Part shown: positions 34,401-41,844 of the stretch, piece after piece
How the letters are laid out: each line of letters begins with the position of its first letter
How positions within the stretch are numbered: the first letter of the stretch is position 1
From: a bacterium
Lineage (GTDB): Bacteria > Cyanobacteriota > Vampirovibrionia > Obscuribacterales > Obscuribacteraceae
Direction of reading: 5' to 3'
Assembly (NCBI GenBank): GCA_018062085.1
Contig: JAGOSY010000003.1
Span: 137,215-201,214, forward strand
Length of the DNA: 64,000 bases
Program-made: the position numbers and the translations under genes
The notes under the pieces: generated by a model
Databases searched by the model: none
Seen by the model: the letters and a program-made list of their open reading frames with translations, nothing else
Told to the model about the DNA's origin: nothing

Positions 34401-35233
34401 GACTCAGCTTGGCCAAAATCGCCTTTATACTGGAAAGCCTGACCCAAACCAATGTGGTTGTTGGGCTCAGTTGGACTGTCTTTAAGGGCTTCTTCCCAAC
34501 CAGCAACCAGAGCATCTTGTACATCTGGATCGTCAGACTTCATAGAGATAGCTTTGCTGTAGGCGCCAATTGCACTAGCAATGTCTTTTTTCGCCTGATA
34601 AGCCTGACCAAGCTTTACTTCAATAGAGGCACTATCACCGACTCGACCGGCCGCTTGATACTGTTCAATGGCTTTATCGTTTTCATCACGCACTCGAAAG
34701 ACATCGCCCAGCTTTTCATGAAGTGGGCCATCGTCTTTGATTTTTAGAGCTTCCAAGTACTCGACTATAGCGCCGACAAAGTCAGCAGCCTTACGACAGG
34801 CATCACCAATAGCTACGCGATCGGCAAATACCCGGGGATTTTTGCCCATTTTTTGAATGATGCCGCTCAAGTTCTGTAAGGTCGTGGCATTGTTGGCATC
34901 GAGCAATACTGCCTTGTGGAAGTACTTGATAGCTTCCATCGGGTTGTTTTGAAAGACTAAACCATAGTTGTTGTAAGCAATAGCCAAGTTAGCTCTAGCG
35001 TTCTTGTAAGTAGGATCAAGCTTAATAGCCTGCTCTAGCTTTTCAATAGCTAGTTGATAGTTTTGGGAATTAATGGCTCTGACGGCGTCATTGTTGAGGC
35101 CGATTAAGACGTTCTGGTCTACGGCGAAGGCCGGTGCAACATCCACCACACTTGTGGTGACAAGGCCTAAAGATAGAGCCAGTGCAAGAATTTCAGAGAA
35201 TTTAGGGGACAATTTCGGGAATTCCTTTGTCAA
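31433..35233 (-). CDS. Very long exported TPR protein built of about 220-residue super-repeats
   Basis: This 1266-residue protein has a signal peptide (LALALSLGLVTTSVVDVAPAFA). Almost the whole mature chain is TPR, over 20 units. From about residue 390 the TPRs are organised in larger blocks of 219-221 residues. Each ends in AR(F/M/L)A.L..NP and contains a Y(A/T)KAV.LQ start, a Q.KGD.D.A unit and a Y(F/M).(A/G).I(D/E)EN loop; about 3.5 blocks are present. It probably acts as a large extracytoplasmic protein-interaction scaffold. The start codon is TTG, with another TTG eight codons downstream as an alternative. Its N-terminal region is related to both TPR/TonB-C-like genes next to it. Confidence 0.8.
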   Translation of the reverse strand: MTKEFPKLSPKFSEILALALSLGLVTTSVVDVAPAFAVDQNVLIGLNNDAVRAINSQNYQLAIEKLEQAIKLDPTYKNARANLAIAYNNYGLVFQNNPMEAIKYFHKAVLLDANNATTLQNLSGIIQKMGKNPRVFADRVAIGDACRKAADFVGAIVEYLEALKIKDDGPLHEKLGDVFRVRDENDKAIEQYQAAGRVGDSASIEVKLGQAYQAKKDIASAIGAYSKAISMKSDDPDVQDALVAGWEEALKDSPTEPNNHIGLGQAFQYKGDFGQAESEYKLAISLSPGRRNAIAEKLLAALPAARASQQISKYIDMGVDLQGRKQYGPALDSYKRALGLSQDPKQRSQILTNMGTAFQATGDYTNAINSYQQALQLDGSNQAASQGIKTATTEQKDKAVGDLSAAADALFKAGNYDGAIQKYQELLKTDANDPAVHFNIGAAYQLKKDYDNAIVEYNMAINLDPKNKSYQDSLTKVKDMKVQPIINNAVAKHQAKDYASAITLYQQALDIVPNNANLWYNMASAQYAAQDYAGARRSYTKNIEVDPASQPDSLYFIATIDENAGNGAQARGEYQQYTNKAKAGPYLTQANARFAALSKNPSDCIKIKSESDLARDKEATDSYAKAVDLQRSGQYDQAIALYSKAIEIQPQNADFKYAIGTAYQQKGDLDQALASYRLASNMMPANEDYKKAIKDATVLKAGPLVKQAYDKQTAGDIAGAIDAYNQALQLDTDNGSIYMNLGVAYQASDNFQGAYTAYQKAFQYDPKGCVDCLFFMAQIEENNNQASAAVGHYSQYCQKAPSGQYVASAKARMAALQTNPGAVQKLATTTDVKNAQAASDAYTKAVKMQEATDYDGAIALYQQAISMQPKEPAYVYALATCYQAKGDFDSAITKYKEAIAKAPANQVDQFKQALASAQLAQATPIMDQAVAKHSGGDPAGAIPLYEKGLALYPQNAHGYTNLAGAYQAIDDFNKAKANYQKAIDQDPKGESDNWYFMGLIDENNGQVPIALSDYGKYVAAKPTGTYAGDAKARLARLKANPASAQKLSTQAQVKASTAASGAYTEAVELQKAQKYDEAIAKYKEAIAATPNEAGYYYSMGTCYQAKEDFDNALAAYQKASQINPAEPAYKQLAVQMKQSKASPLVNSAIEKQTKPDAAGKFDLVGAIADYEAALKISDDGTTHSYLGTAYQAQGNNQKALSEYTRALALDKTLVDTYYYLGTVYEALKLPAKAIEEYQRFVRTAPANNGNMAAVKERLKLLAPGRK

Positions 35234-35599
35234 AATACCTAAGAATAGTAAGTACTTAGGATTCTATTCTATTCACTACCTGTTTTAGCTTTCTAGCCTC
35301 CTCATAGATACAGTATTTTGCCTGATCTTTAAGTGCGTGGGGGCCGGGAACCGGAGCTCGAAGGGAACATGAAGGTGATCTGGCCGGAAATCAAAACTGC
35401 ATGGCAGTTGATAAGTGGACGACAGCCAGGCAAATTTGTTGCCAAGTACTTTCTGGGGTTTGCGGTTTACAAGCTGTCGTTAAAGAAAGCCAGAGAGAGG
35501 TTGTCAATTTTCGAATGCTCACAGTACTTTGGATTTTGATTTTCAAAAATAAAACAGAGATGACTTGCTTCAAGGTTTGTAAATTAGGTGTATATACAC
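35234..35599. other. Intergenic region upstream of the giant TPR gene
   Basis: No gene is supported. Short ORFs on both strands lack ribosome sites and coding character. It contains a short CCTAAG/CTTAGG hairpin near the TPR gene start and most of a perfect 38-bp palindrome at its right end. Confidence 0.55.
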
Positions 35600-35612
35600 C
35601 TAATTTACAAAC
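35575..35612. terminator. 38-bp perfect palindrome at the end of the split TPR/TonB-C-like gene
   Basis: The arms GTTTGTAAATTAGGTGTAT and ATACACCTAATTTACAAAC are completely self-complementary with no unpaired centre. The right arm includes the last codons and TAG stop of the C-terminal fragment. It is AT-rich and without a clear T-run, so a protein-binding site is as likely as a terminator. Confidence 0.5.
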
Positions 35613-35836
35613 TCAACTAACACGATCTTCGGACCGCCAATAATGTGCTGAAATTCGACAGTAAAAATAGTAAAAGTAGAACCATCAGCAACTGATACAG
35701 GCAGTACAAGGCCATGGCCAGTCTTTTTCAGATGCTCTAAAGCTCTTACAGCAGAGCCATCGAAACTAGAATCTCCCGATGAAGAAACTATTTTCAAATC
35801 AGCAATGCCACCATCGGCAAAAACTTCGCACTTAAT
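35600..35836 (-). pseudogene. Frameshifted C-terminal TonB-C-like fragment
   Basis: In the frame shifted by one base from the preceding TPR gene, the sequence reads IKCEVFADGGIADLKIVSSS, then a helix with a conserved (D/E)..A(V/L)..L pattern. This is the typical second half of a TonB C-terminal-type domain. The first half (DVSNRIKGAWLPPKRAEFKTA) is in the TPR gene frame. The break lies at the AAA run 35836-35838; one extra A would rejoin the frames as AKIKCE. It may be a real decay event or an assembly error. Confidence 0.6.
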
Positions 35837-36564
35837 TTCGCAGTCTTAAATTCGGCTCTCTTAGGCGGCAACCAAGCGCCTTTAATGCGATTAGAGACAT
35901 CAGTAAAGTCCAAATGCGGCTGAGCCGAGGAGTCCAACGGCGTTGTTGCGTCTTGATGCAAGACCGACTTAAGAACTTCCTCCCAACCAGCAACAAGGGC
36001 TTCTTGCTCAAGTGGATCATCAGACTTCATAGCCACAGCCTTGGCGTAGGCAGCCACAGCACTTACAATATCTTTCTTTGCCTGATAGGCTTGACCAAGC
36101 TTCACTTCAAGACCTTTTGAATCACCGAAGCTTTGGGCTTTTATGTACTGCTCAATGGCCTTGTCATTTTCATCGCGCACACGATAAATATCTCCAAGCT
36201 GTTCGTGCATCGGGCCGCTGGGTTTGATCTGCAAAGCGCGCAAGTATTCTCCAATTGCCGTTGTGAAATCAGCCTTGTGCAAGAACTTGATTGCCTCATA
36301 AGGATCAGATTTTAGAGATTGGGCACTTTTGATGTAATGCCCGGCAAGAGCTTTACGCAGCGCCAAGTTATCTGGTGCTAGCTTGAGCCGTTGCTCACAC
36401 TTAATCACAGCTGATACGTATTTCCTCGGAATGGCATTAGTTGAATTCTCGGCACCAGCAGCTGAAGCACAACTAACTAGCATGGCCAGAGAGTAACTCA
36501 GACTGCGGTTGAAACTACGACAAACAAGAGTTCGCCAGTGGTGCCAACCGTTAGTTACTTCCAA
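35794..36564 (-). CDS. Exported TPR protein, probably the 5' part of a frameshifted TPR/TonB-C-like gene
   Basis: This is a 256-residue reading. An N-terminal hydrophobic segment (SLSYSLAMLVSCASAAGA) precedes TPR units close to those of the giant TPR protein: GDIYRVRDENDKAIEQY, VKLGQAYQAKKDI and DALVAGWEE-like EALVAGWEEVLKS match residues 170-255 there. The last 18 residues (after RAEFKTA) are out of frame with a TonB-C-like half that continues downstream. The original product was probably about 315 residues. It overlaps the upstream TonB-C-like ORF by 10 nt. Confidence 0.6.
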   Translation of the reverse strand: MEVTNGWHHWRTLVCRSFNRSLSYSLAMLVSCASAAGAENSTNAIPRKYVSAVIKCEQRLKLAPDNLALRKALAGHYIKSAQSLKSDPYEAIKFLHKADFTTAIGEYLRALQIKPSGPMHEQLGDIYRVRDENDKAIEQYIKAQSFGDSKGLEVKLGQAYQAKKDIVSAVAAYAKAVAMKSDDPLEQEALVAGWEEVLKSVLHQDATTPLDSSAQPHLDFTDVSNRIKGAWLPPKRAEFKTAKLSAKFLPMVALLI

Positions 36565-37067
36565 GCACCACTTCCCTTTTTACCATTGAAGGAAAATTCT
36601 AAAGTCTCAATATCCTTGGCACCATCTGGCAACGGTTTAAAAGATGCCACTCGCTCAACGGCCTTTAACGCAGCTTGATCAACAGCCGCAGAACCAGATG
36701 TTGCAACCAATCGAATATCGCTAATCCTGCCATTACGATCCATTTTCAAAGCTACGCGAGGGGCGAAAGCGGTATTCGATAGCTTATTAAAGTGCGACCA
36801 TTTACATAGAATCTTCGACTCACAGTCAACTAGATAATCACTAAGATCAACAGTTGGTTCAAGTTTCGAAGACAGGGCCAAAGCTGCAGAGGGTTCAGCA
36901 GCCGGGCGCACGAGAGGAGGAGGGACACCCTTCGATAGGTCCTGCAGTTGACGAATATTTTGACGTAAAAAATCGGCATTCTCGCGCTCTCTGTCCAACC
37001 TAGCCATGTGCCTCTGCCGAGCATACTTTGACTCTGCTCCACGTAAGCGATAGATATCAGCAAACAT
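36555..37067 (-). CDS. TonB C-terminal-like domain protein, possibly split from the upstream TPR gene
   Basis: This is a 170-residue reading that starts MFADIYRLRGAE. It has a charged helical N-terminus and a C-terminal domain (about 90-165) with KMDRNGRISDIRLVATSGS, then AALKAVERVASFKPLP. This is the pattern of TonB-C and AgmX/TonB-like energy-transducer ends. No membrane anchor is present, which argues against a stand-alone transducer. The ATG overlaps the end of the upstream TPR ORF inside an A6 run (37067-37072). Removing one A would fuse the two as RKMFADIY. Confidence 0.6.
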   Translation of the reverse strand: MFADIYRLRGAESKYARQRHMARLDRERENADFLRQNIRQLQDLSKGVPPPLVRPAAEPSAALALSSKLEPTVDLSDYLVDCESKILCKWSHFNKLSNTAFAPRVALKMDRNGRISDIRLVATSGSAAVDQAALKAVERVASFKPLPDGAKDIETLEFSFNGKKGSGAWK

Positions 37068-37614
37068 TTTTTCTTAACGAACTACTCGACTCAATCGGTA
37101 CAATGTTCGTACACAGTTCCAATTTCGAATCCAGCTCCACGAGTGTCTTTTTCTCGTCATCATTGCTCGGCGAAATGAAAGAATTGCTGAAACTCTCTCG
37201 ATACGAAGCTACTGCTTTGCTCAGATTTAGCTGCGTATTTATACAACTAGGATCTAGCAAAAAAGCTTTGAGCAAGTAAATTACTTTCTGAACTGGCTCT
37301 ATATTCGGTTCTTGCTCGAAGGAACAATTGTAGGCTGTAACCAAGTTCGTAATTGCTATTGAATAACCGGGCTCGTGCTTCAGCGCACTTTCCAATTTGC
37401 TGATTGCCGGAGGGTAGTCTTTCCTATTTATTAATTGAACAGCACTGTTATTTAGCCGTAGTGAATAATCGTCAGCAGCTACACAAGCACTGGTATTAAA
37501 AAACGAAGTTGCCAACACTGCAATCGGCGCCACGAGCGAAACAAAACGATGGTGCCTACAGTTAGTGGCAACCATGGCAAGCAACTCTAAATCCGAATCG
37601 AATTCAAAAGTCAT
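37057..37614 (-). CDS. Exported TPR protein, N-terminal part of a TPR/TonB-C-like pair
   Basis: This is a 185-residue reading with a signal-like segment (VSLVAPIAVLATSFFNTSACVAA) and two to three TPR-like units. One of them (RLNNSAVQLINRKDYPPAISKLESAL) corresponds to the first TPR of the giant TPR protein. It ends at SLRKNVC, directly over the start of the TonB-C-like ORF. Gene order and domain content mirror the next pair downstream, and the N-termini are alike (VATNCRHHR versus VTNGWHHWR), so the two pairs are tandem duplicates. Confidence 0.6.
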   Translation of the reverse strand: MTFEFDSDLELLAMVATNCRHHRFVSLVAPIAVLATSFFNTSACVAADDYSLRLNNSAVQLINRKDYPPAISKLESALKHEPGYSIAITNLVTAYNCSFEQEPNIEPVQKVIYLLKAFLLDPSCINTQLNLSKAVASYRESFSNSFISPSNDDEKKTLVELDSKLELCTNIVPIESSSSLRKNVC

Positions 37615-37641
37615 ATCAGCACCAATAAATATTAAATCAAA

Positions 37642-37665
37642 AGGGCGCCACCGAAGCAGCGCCCT
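37642..37665 (-). terminator. Intrinsic terminator after hpf
   Basis: The arms AGGGCGC and GCGCCCT surround a 10-nt loop 25 nt beyond the hpf stop. On the minus strand it is followed by TTTTGATTT. Confidence 0.7.
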
Positions 37666-37689
37666 GTGAAACCCATTCAGGGCTGAAGA

Positions 37690-38283
37690 CTAAGCCTCCG
37701 GCTCAATCAACCCATAATTGCCATCGCGACGGTGATAGACCGTGTTGACGTGATTGGTTTCCGAATTGATGAACATAAAGAAGTCATGGCCAAGAAGGTC
37801 CATGTGCTTACAGGCCTCATCAGCCATCATTGGCTTGAGAGGGAAGCGCTTAGAGCGCACAATCTTCGGTCGAATGTCAGCACCATTTGCTGGTTCTTTG
37901 CCAACGTTAAAATCAATTGGCTCGAGATCATCATCATCAGACAACTCTGGGCTCTCGTCGTCGTACTCCTTAGCCTTACCAGTCTTGGTGTAATGTCGAG
38001 TCTTGTACTTACGCAATTGTCGCTCGATTTTGTCGGCGACCAAATCAATCGAAGCGTACATATTCTCGGTGGCTTCTTCGCCCCGAATAACGTTGCCATT
38101 GACCTTAATTGTGATTTCCGCCTTCTGGCTCTTCGCAATGGAAGGGTTCTTCGCCACACTCAATAAAGCTGTGCAATCGAGCTTGTGATCAAAATGCTTT
38201 TGGGCTCGCTGCAACTTCTCAGTCAAATACTCCTTGAGAGCGGGTGTTAGTTCAATATTGCGTCCAGTTACGGTTACTAGCAT
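37690..38283 (-). CDS. hpf: Ribosome hibernation promoting factor, long form
   Basis: HPF binds the decoding region of the 30S subunit and its C-terminal domain drives 100S dimer formation in stationary phase. The 197-residue protein starts at the ATG with GGAGGA 6 nt upstream. The N-terminal S30AE domain (about 1-100) begins MLVTVTGRNIELTPALKEYL and contains YASIDLVADKIERQLRKYK. An acidic linker leads to the C-terminal domain with RSKRFPLKPMMADEACKHM and HDFFMFINSET, the long-form signature. It is monocistronic with its own terminator. Confidence 0.95.
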   Translation of the reverse strand: MLVTVTGRNIELTPALKEYLTEKLQRAQKHFDHKLDCTALLSVAKNPSIAKSQKAEITIKVNGNVIRGEEATENMYASIDLVADKIERQLRKYKTRHYTKTGKAKEYDDESPELSDDDDLEPIDFNVGKEPANGADIRPKIVRSKRFPLKPMMADEACKHMDLLGHDFFMFINSETNHVNTVYHRRDGNYGLIEPEA

Positions 38284-38566
38284 AACTATCCTCCGAGACG
38301 AAGGGATAAATAAAACATCCGAAAGCGGCACTGGCCTTTATTTGCTTCAAACATAATCAAGCATAAAATCCTACAAGCACACTGGCCTGCAGGATTCGCG
38401 AAGATCTAAGTCAACTTCAAAAGAAATATCCCTGACGCTGTTTAAAGCAGAGTGCTCATTAAATGAGCCAAACGAGTAGTCGACGATTCGGTGTTCCGAT
38501 AATTTCCTACCCGGCTTGAGAGCCGCTATAACCATAATGGCAGAAATCGATTTTTGCGGCTCAAAA

Positions 38567-40084
38567 TTACTGATTTAGATCTTCAAATAGCTGGGCTGCA
38601 TCTAAGTAGTTGATGTGATGCTGCTTGCCGCTGTACTTGACGTCTGTAGGCGACAAAAGCTTGGCTTCACCGGAGGCGTAAACAGGGGCCACGAAAAGCC
38701 TCTCCATCCGGGTGGGGCGATTCATTGACAGATACGAGCTAGAGCTTGAACCGGCCGGCGCTACTTGCCCCTGATTAGGTCTAAATAGATTGCTTCTAAA
38801 AGGATTGCCCTTAGTATGTCGGGCTTTGACCTGGCTAATCACAGCCTTCTTGGCCACGGCGACAAACTTCTGTCCGGCTTCTAAGCTAATTGGCGAGATT
38901 AAATCATCATCTACTGCCATCTCAGGAAATTCGCTGGCCACTACATCAACAACGCCAAGGCGCTTGAAGTAGCCAAAAGCCTCAGAACTGTCATTAATAT
39001 TAGGTACTTTCAAGCCATGGGCCACGACTTTCATAAATTCGCCCCGGCTCAAGGCCTTAGCTGGGTCAAAAGTTGGTGGGCTAGCTACCACTCCACGTGA
39101 CAACAGCGTTCTTAGTACAGTTAAACGGTGGCGGCCATTTGCTGGCATCAAATCAGAATAGCGCGACATGGCCCCAAACTGCTCTTCTGTAGTTTTCTGG
39201 TTAGGATAAAGGCTAGCGCTCTGGGCACCGACATCGCGGCAAGCGCGAATGAATTCGGTAATTTCGTTAGCCCGAGTGCCCATGCCATCGCCAATCACAT
39301 GCACTTCAACATCGGGCTTCTCGGTCAACTGCCGAACGCGCTCAACTGTGCGCTTGGTGTAGGTGTAGGCATCTACCGTCTGATAGCGACCATTCCAGTA
39401 AGCCATCGGAGCAATGACATCATAGTATTTGGCCAAAACCTTCCAAGGGGTCAGAGCCACCATGGGGGCCCGGTTTAATGGGCTGTAGACAACGGCCATC
39501 ATAGGATACCCATGACCTAGTGCATCTCTTATGTGTTTGCTGTAGGCCTCAACAACGGTCTTATTGAGGTTGTTTTCTAGGTTAGGGGCAATGCCATCGA
39601 GGCGATCACCACTAGGTGTGCGGAAGCGAGCAGCAACGATCATTTTATCGGCGTCGGCCATAGGATTTTTGAGCTCGGCAAACGACCAAGCAATAACTCT
39701 AATTTTGTACTTGTGGCAAGCTTCAATTAATTGACCAAGTTCGGTGGGCTGAGTGATAGCCTCGGTGGTACTACGCGAGGTTTGTACAAACAGGTTGCGA
39801 ATGCCTGTGCTGTATAGCTTCTGGCAATAACCTTCAACGTCAGTTTTGGGGTAATTCCAAAGATTAACCCAGACACCCGATCCTTCAGCCATTCCTGGTG
39901 GGTTAGCTTCAGTTTCAGGAACAACGCTAGATAATACGAGGGGCTGCCTTTCTATGGCTGAGCCACCACTGGCTGTGGCGCTCTGACCAGAGCTGAGCAT
40001 TAAACTCAGCGCTGAAAGGGTCACAGAGACAGCAGTAGTAAAGTTTGACTTGCGCGGGCGAGAATTATTAATCATGGCTACCAA
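38567..40084 (-). CDS. Exported TIM-barrel glycoside hydrolase-like protein
   Basis: This is a 505-residue protein with a signal peptide (FTTAVSVTLSALSLMLSSGQSATA). Residues 70-310 look like a TIM barrel of the putative glycosidase type: VWVNLWNYPKTD, GIRNLFVQTS, YKIRVIAWSFAELKNP, YPMMAVVYSPLN, YDVIAPMAYWNGRY, VEVHVIGDGMGTRANE. The C-terminal third (SRGEFMKVVAHGLKVP, AFGYFKRLGVVD) resembles SLH-type cell-wall anchoring units, followed by a disordered Ser/Arg region. It is probably surface-attached and acts on or binds polysaccharide. Catalytic carboxylates could not be assigned with confidence. Confidence 0.65.
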   Translation of the reverse strand: MVAMINNSRPRKSNFTTAVSVTLSALSLMLSSGQSATASGGSAIERQPLVLSSVVPETEANPPGMAEGSGVWVNLWNYPKTDVEGYCQKLYSTGIRNLFVQTSRSTTEAITQPTELGQLIEACHKYKIRVIAWSFAELKNPMADADKMIVAARFRTPSGDRLDGIAPNLENNLNKTVVEAYSKHIRDALGHGYPMMAVVYSPLNRAPMVALTPWKVLAKYYDVIAPMAYWNGRYQTVDAYTYTKRTVERVRQLTEKPDVEVHVIGDGMGTRANEITEFIRACRDVGAQSASLYPNQKTTEEQFGAMSRYSDLMPANGRHRLTVLRTLLSRGVVASPPTFDPAKALSRGEFMKVVAHGLKVPNINDSSEAFGYFKRLGVVDVVASEFPEMAVDDDLISPISLEAGQKFVAVAKKAVISQVKARHTKGNPFRSNLFRPNQGQVAPAGSSSSSYLSMNRPTRMERLFVAPVYASGEAKLLSPTDVKYSGKQHHINYLDAAQLFEDLNQ

Positions 40085-40343
40085 TGTTAAATATGGATGC
40101 TAATTTTCCTAGTATAGATGTGGTATCAATCATGCGCCATCTATTTTTTTTGAAAAGGTTGGCCAAAGCCGCTCAGGACCACAAATATGAATCTTTTGAG
40201 TATATATATTCCACATTCACTTGCGTCTTTATCAGTCGCGCACCTTAATTAGATAGCAAGACATCGGCTCTACGTGGGTATATAGGGGGATGTTATGCTA
40301 GGAATCAGTGACATTAATCTTAAAAGCCAAGGCAAGAGAGACA

Positions 40344-40946
40344 ATGAATAAAAAGGAAGAGGAAATTCAGCGCAAGTTGGTTGAGCTTGAAAGCTCAGTC
40401 CTCAGAGACCAAGTCGAACTAGTTAGCAGCAATAGCGGCCGCACCGATTTAACCGCCACTGGCAAAAATAAAAATGCCAAAGGTGGCGTCTTAAGTAACG
40501 GCGGCGCTGGAAGTCTAGCCGGTGAAAGCAGTACTGCACCCCTGAACAAATCTGACGGCTATTACTTCGGTGGCTTTGCTTTGCTCATCCTCGGAATGAT
40601 AATGGTAGCCATGCACGTCAAAGTTGGCAGCGGCTTTCTCGCCATGCTCATGGGCGGAAGCGGTGGCTTAGCTCTATTTCTACTGCCACTCTTGGCTGGT
40701 ATTGGCATGATGATTTACAACTACAAGAATAAGTGGGGCAGCATCATCACTGGTGGCAGCTGCGCACTTATGCTACTGGCAATTTTGTTTACCCTAAATT
40801 TCAATTTCCCAACTTTGACCCTGATGCAAACGGTAATGATGTTCCTGCCCTTTGCCATTGGTAGTGCTTTCGTAGTCAAAGGAATGGGTGGCCCAGACGG
40901 AATAAAAGATGCTATAAAAGCTTCACTGCCTAAGAGTGATAACTAG
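40344..40946 (+). CDS. Membrane protein of unknown function with four transmembrane segments
   Basis: This is a 200-residue protein from the ATG preceded by AAGAGAG; an ATG 12 codons upstream lacks a ribosome site. An N-terminal cytosolic region of about 70 residues has a charged helix (MNKKEEEIQRKLVELE) and a Gly/Asn linker. Four hydrophobic helices follow between about 73 and 185 with Gly-rich turns. No family was recognised. It is followed by short 12-13-nt direct repeats (GAGCGAT.CCTA, 40948-40982) before the next gene. Confidence 0.6.
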   Translation: MNKKEEEIQRKLVELESSVLRDQVELVSSNSGRTDLTATGKNKNAKGGVLSNGGAGSLAGESSTAPLNKSDGYYFGGFALLILGMIMVAMHVKVGSGFLAMLMGGSGGLALFLLPLLAGIGMMIYNYKNKWGSIITGGSCALMLLAILFTLNFNFPTLTLMQTVMMFLPFAIGSAFVVKGMGGPDGIKDAIKASLPKSDN

Positions 40947-41025
40947 AGCGATTCCTAGAGCGATACCTAAAGCGACTCCTATGAGCACTACCTAGTAGCA
41001 ATCATGAGCAACACCGGTCCAATCA

Positions 41026-41784
41026 ATGCCTAGACTATTCATCGGCAGTTTTTTGGTCGGTCCTGAAGCAGAGAGAATTAGCTCAATCACAAGAGCCAGA
41101 GCAGAGCAATTTACCTGTGGCGCTTTGCCACACCATGACAAAGACAATGACAAAGACCAAGACCGAGATAAAGACAAACAGTTCAAAATACGCGCTCTTC
41201 CGAAAGAGAAGCTGCATATGACCTGGCTATTTTTAGGCGAAGTAAGTAGTGACCAAGTCGAAGAGATAACAGGAATATTTGCAGTAACTCTCGAACAGTT
41301 GAAAAACAAACTCTCTTGCACGGCCTTTGAAATTAGCTACGATCACATGAGCCTCTGGCCCAGCGAAGACAAAGCGCGAGTAGCCGTACTCCGCCCGTCA
41401 GCGCCACCGCCCGAAGTAGCAATCATTGACTCAGAAATTAGAGCCGCATTCTCAGACTTTCAAAAGAATGAAGAAGTCTATCCCCAGTTTAATCCGCATT
41501 TGACACTATTCAGAATTAGTCCAGCCGGCGATTTGCGCACTATCAAGCTGATACAAATGCCTCCAATGACATCAATATCTTCAATATCTTCAATATCTTC
41601 AATATCTTCAATATCTTCAATATCTTCAAGACCTTCAAGACCTTCAATTTCTTCAATTCCAGAAGTGCAGCCAGGGCCTGAGAGCATGGCTTGCGAGCAA
41701 ACAATCCTGCCAGTCAAGCACGCAATAAGCATTGACGAAATTCATTTGATCGAGAGCGAAAACGGCTACACAATAATTGCATAG
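41026..41784 (+). CDS. thpR: RNA 2',3'-cyclic phosphodiesterase (ThpR-like) with two low-complexity insertions
   Basis: This is a 252-residue protein, against about 180 residues for typical ThpR. It begins PRLFIGSFLV like the family, and the two catalytic motifs are HMTW (His64) and HLTL (His158), giving 2',3'-cyclic phosphodiesterase activity in characterised members. Extra length comes from a charged DKD-type insertion (about 37-51) and a Ser/Ile repeat between the second motif and the last strands (about 182-212). The C-terminus (ISIDEIHLIESE) is family-like, so the enzyme core appears complete. Confidence 0.8.
   Translation: MPRLFIGSFLVGPEAERISSITRARAEQFTCGALPHHDKDNDKDQDRDKDKQFKIRALPKEKLHMTWLFLGEVSSDQVEEITGIFAVTLEQLKNKLSCTAFEISYDHMSLWPSEDKARVAVLRPSAPPPEVAIIDSEIRAAFSDFQKNEEVYPQFNPHLTLFRISPAGDLRTIKLIQMPPMTSISSISSISSISSISSISSRPSRPSISSIPEVQPGPESMACEQTILPVKHAISIDEIHLIESENGYTIIA
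41572..41652 (+). repeat. 9-nt in-frame microsatellite within thpR
   Basis: Six perfect copies of TCAATATCT (41572-41625) are followed by three degenerate copies (TCAAGACCT twice and TCAATTTCT). Each unit codes Ser-Ile-Ser, so expansions and contractions keep the frame. Confidence 0.9.
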
Positions 41785-41791
41785 CCGTTTT
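41759..41791 (+). terminator. Intrinsic terminator at the end of thpR
   Basis: The arms AAAACGGCTA and TAGCCGTTTT surround a 13-nt loop. The stem includes the TAG stop codon and ends in a T-run. Confidence 0.65.
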
Positions 41792-41801
41792 GAAATCTAA
41801 T

Positions 41802-41844
41802 TGAGAAATCTAGTCTAGAAATCTAGTCTAGAAATCTAGCCTAA
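41802..41844. repeat. Short direct repeats between thpR and the amidase gene
   Basis: Three copies of a roughly 13-nt unit (GAAATCTAGTCTA type) fill the gap between the convergent genes. The last reaches the amidase stop codon. Confidence 0.6.

Noticed and set aside
35333..35539. Plus-strand ORF in the gap before the giant TPR gene
   Set aside because: No ribosome site, no signal or domain, and equally long ORFs occur on the other strand.
41572..41652. Regular short repeats that could suggest a CRISPR array
   Set aside because: Units are 9 nt and contiguous inside a coding frame, with no spacers and no cas genes.
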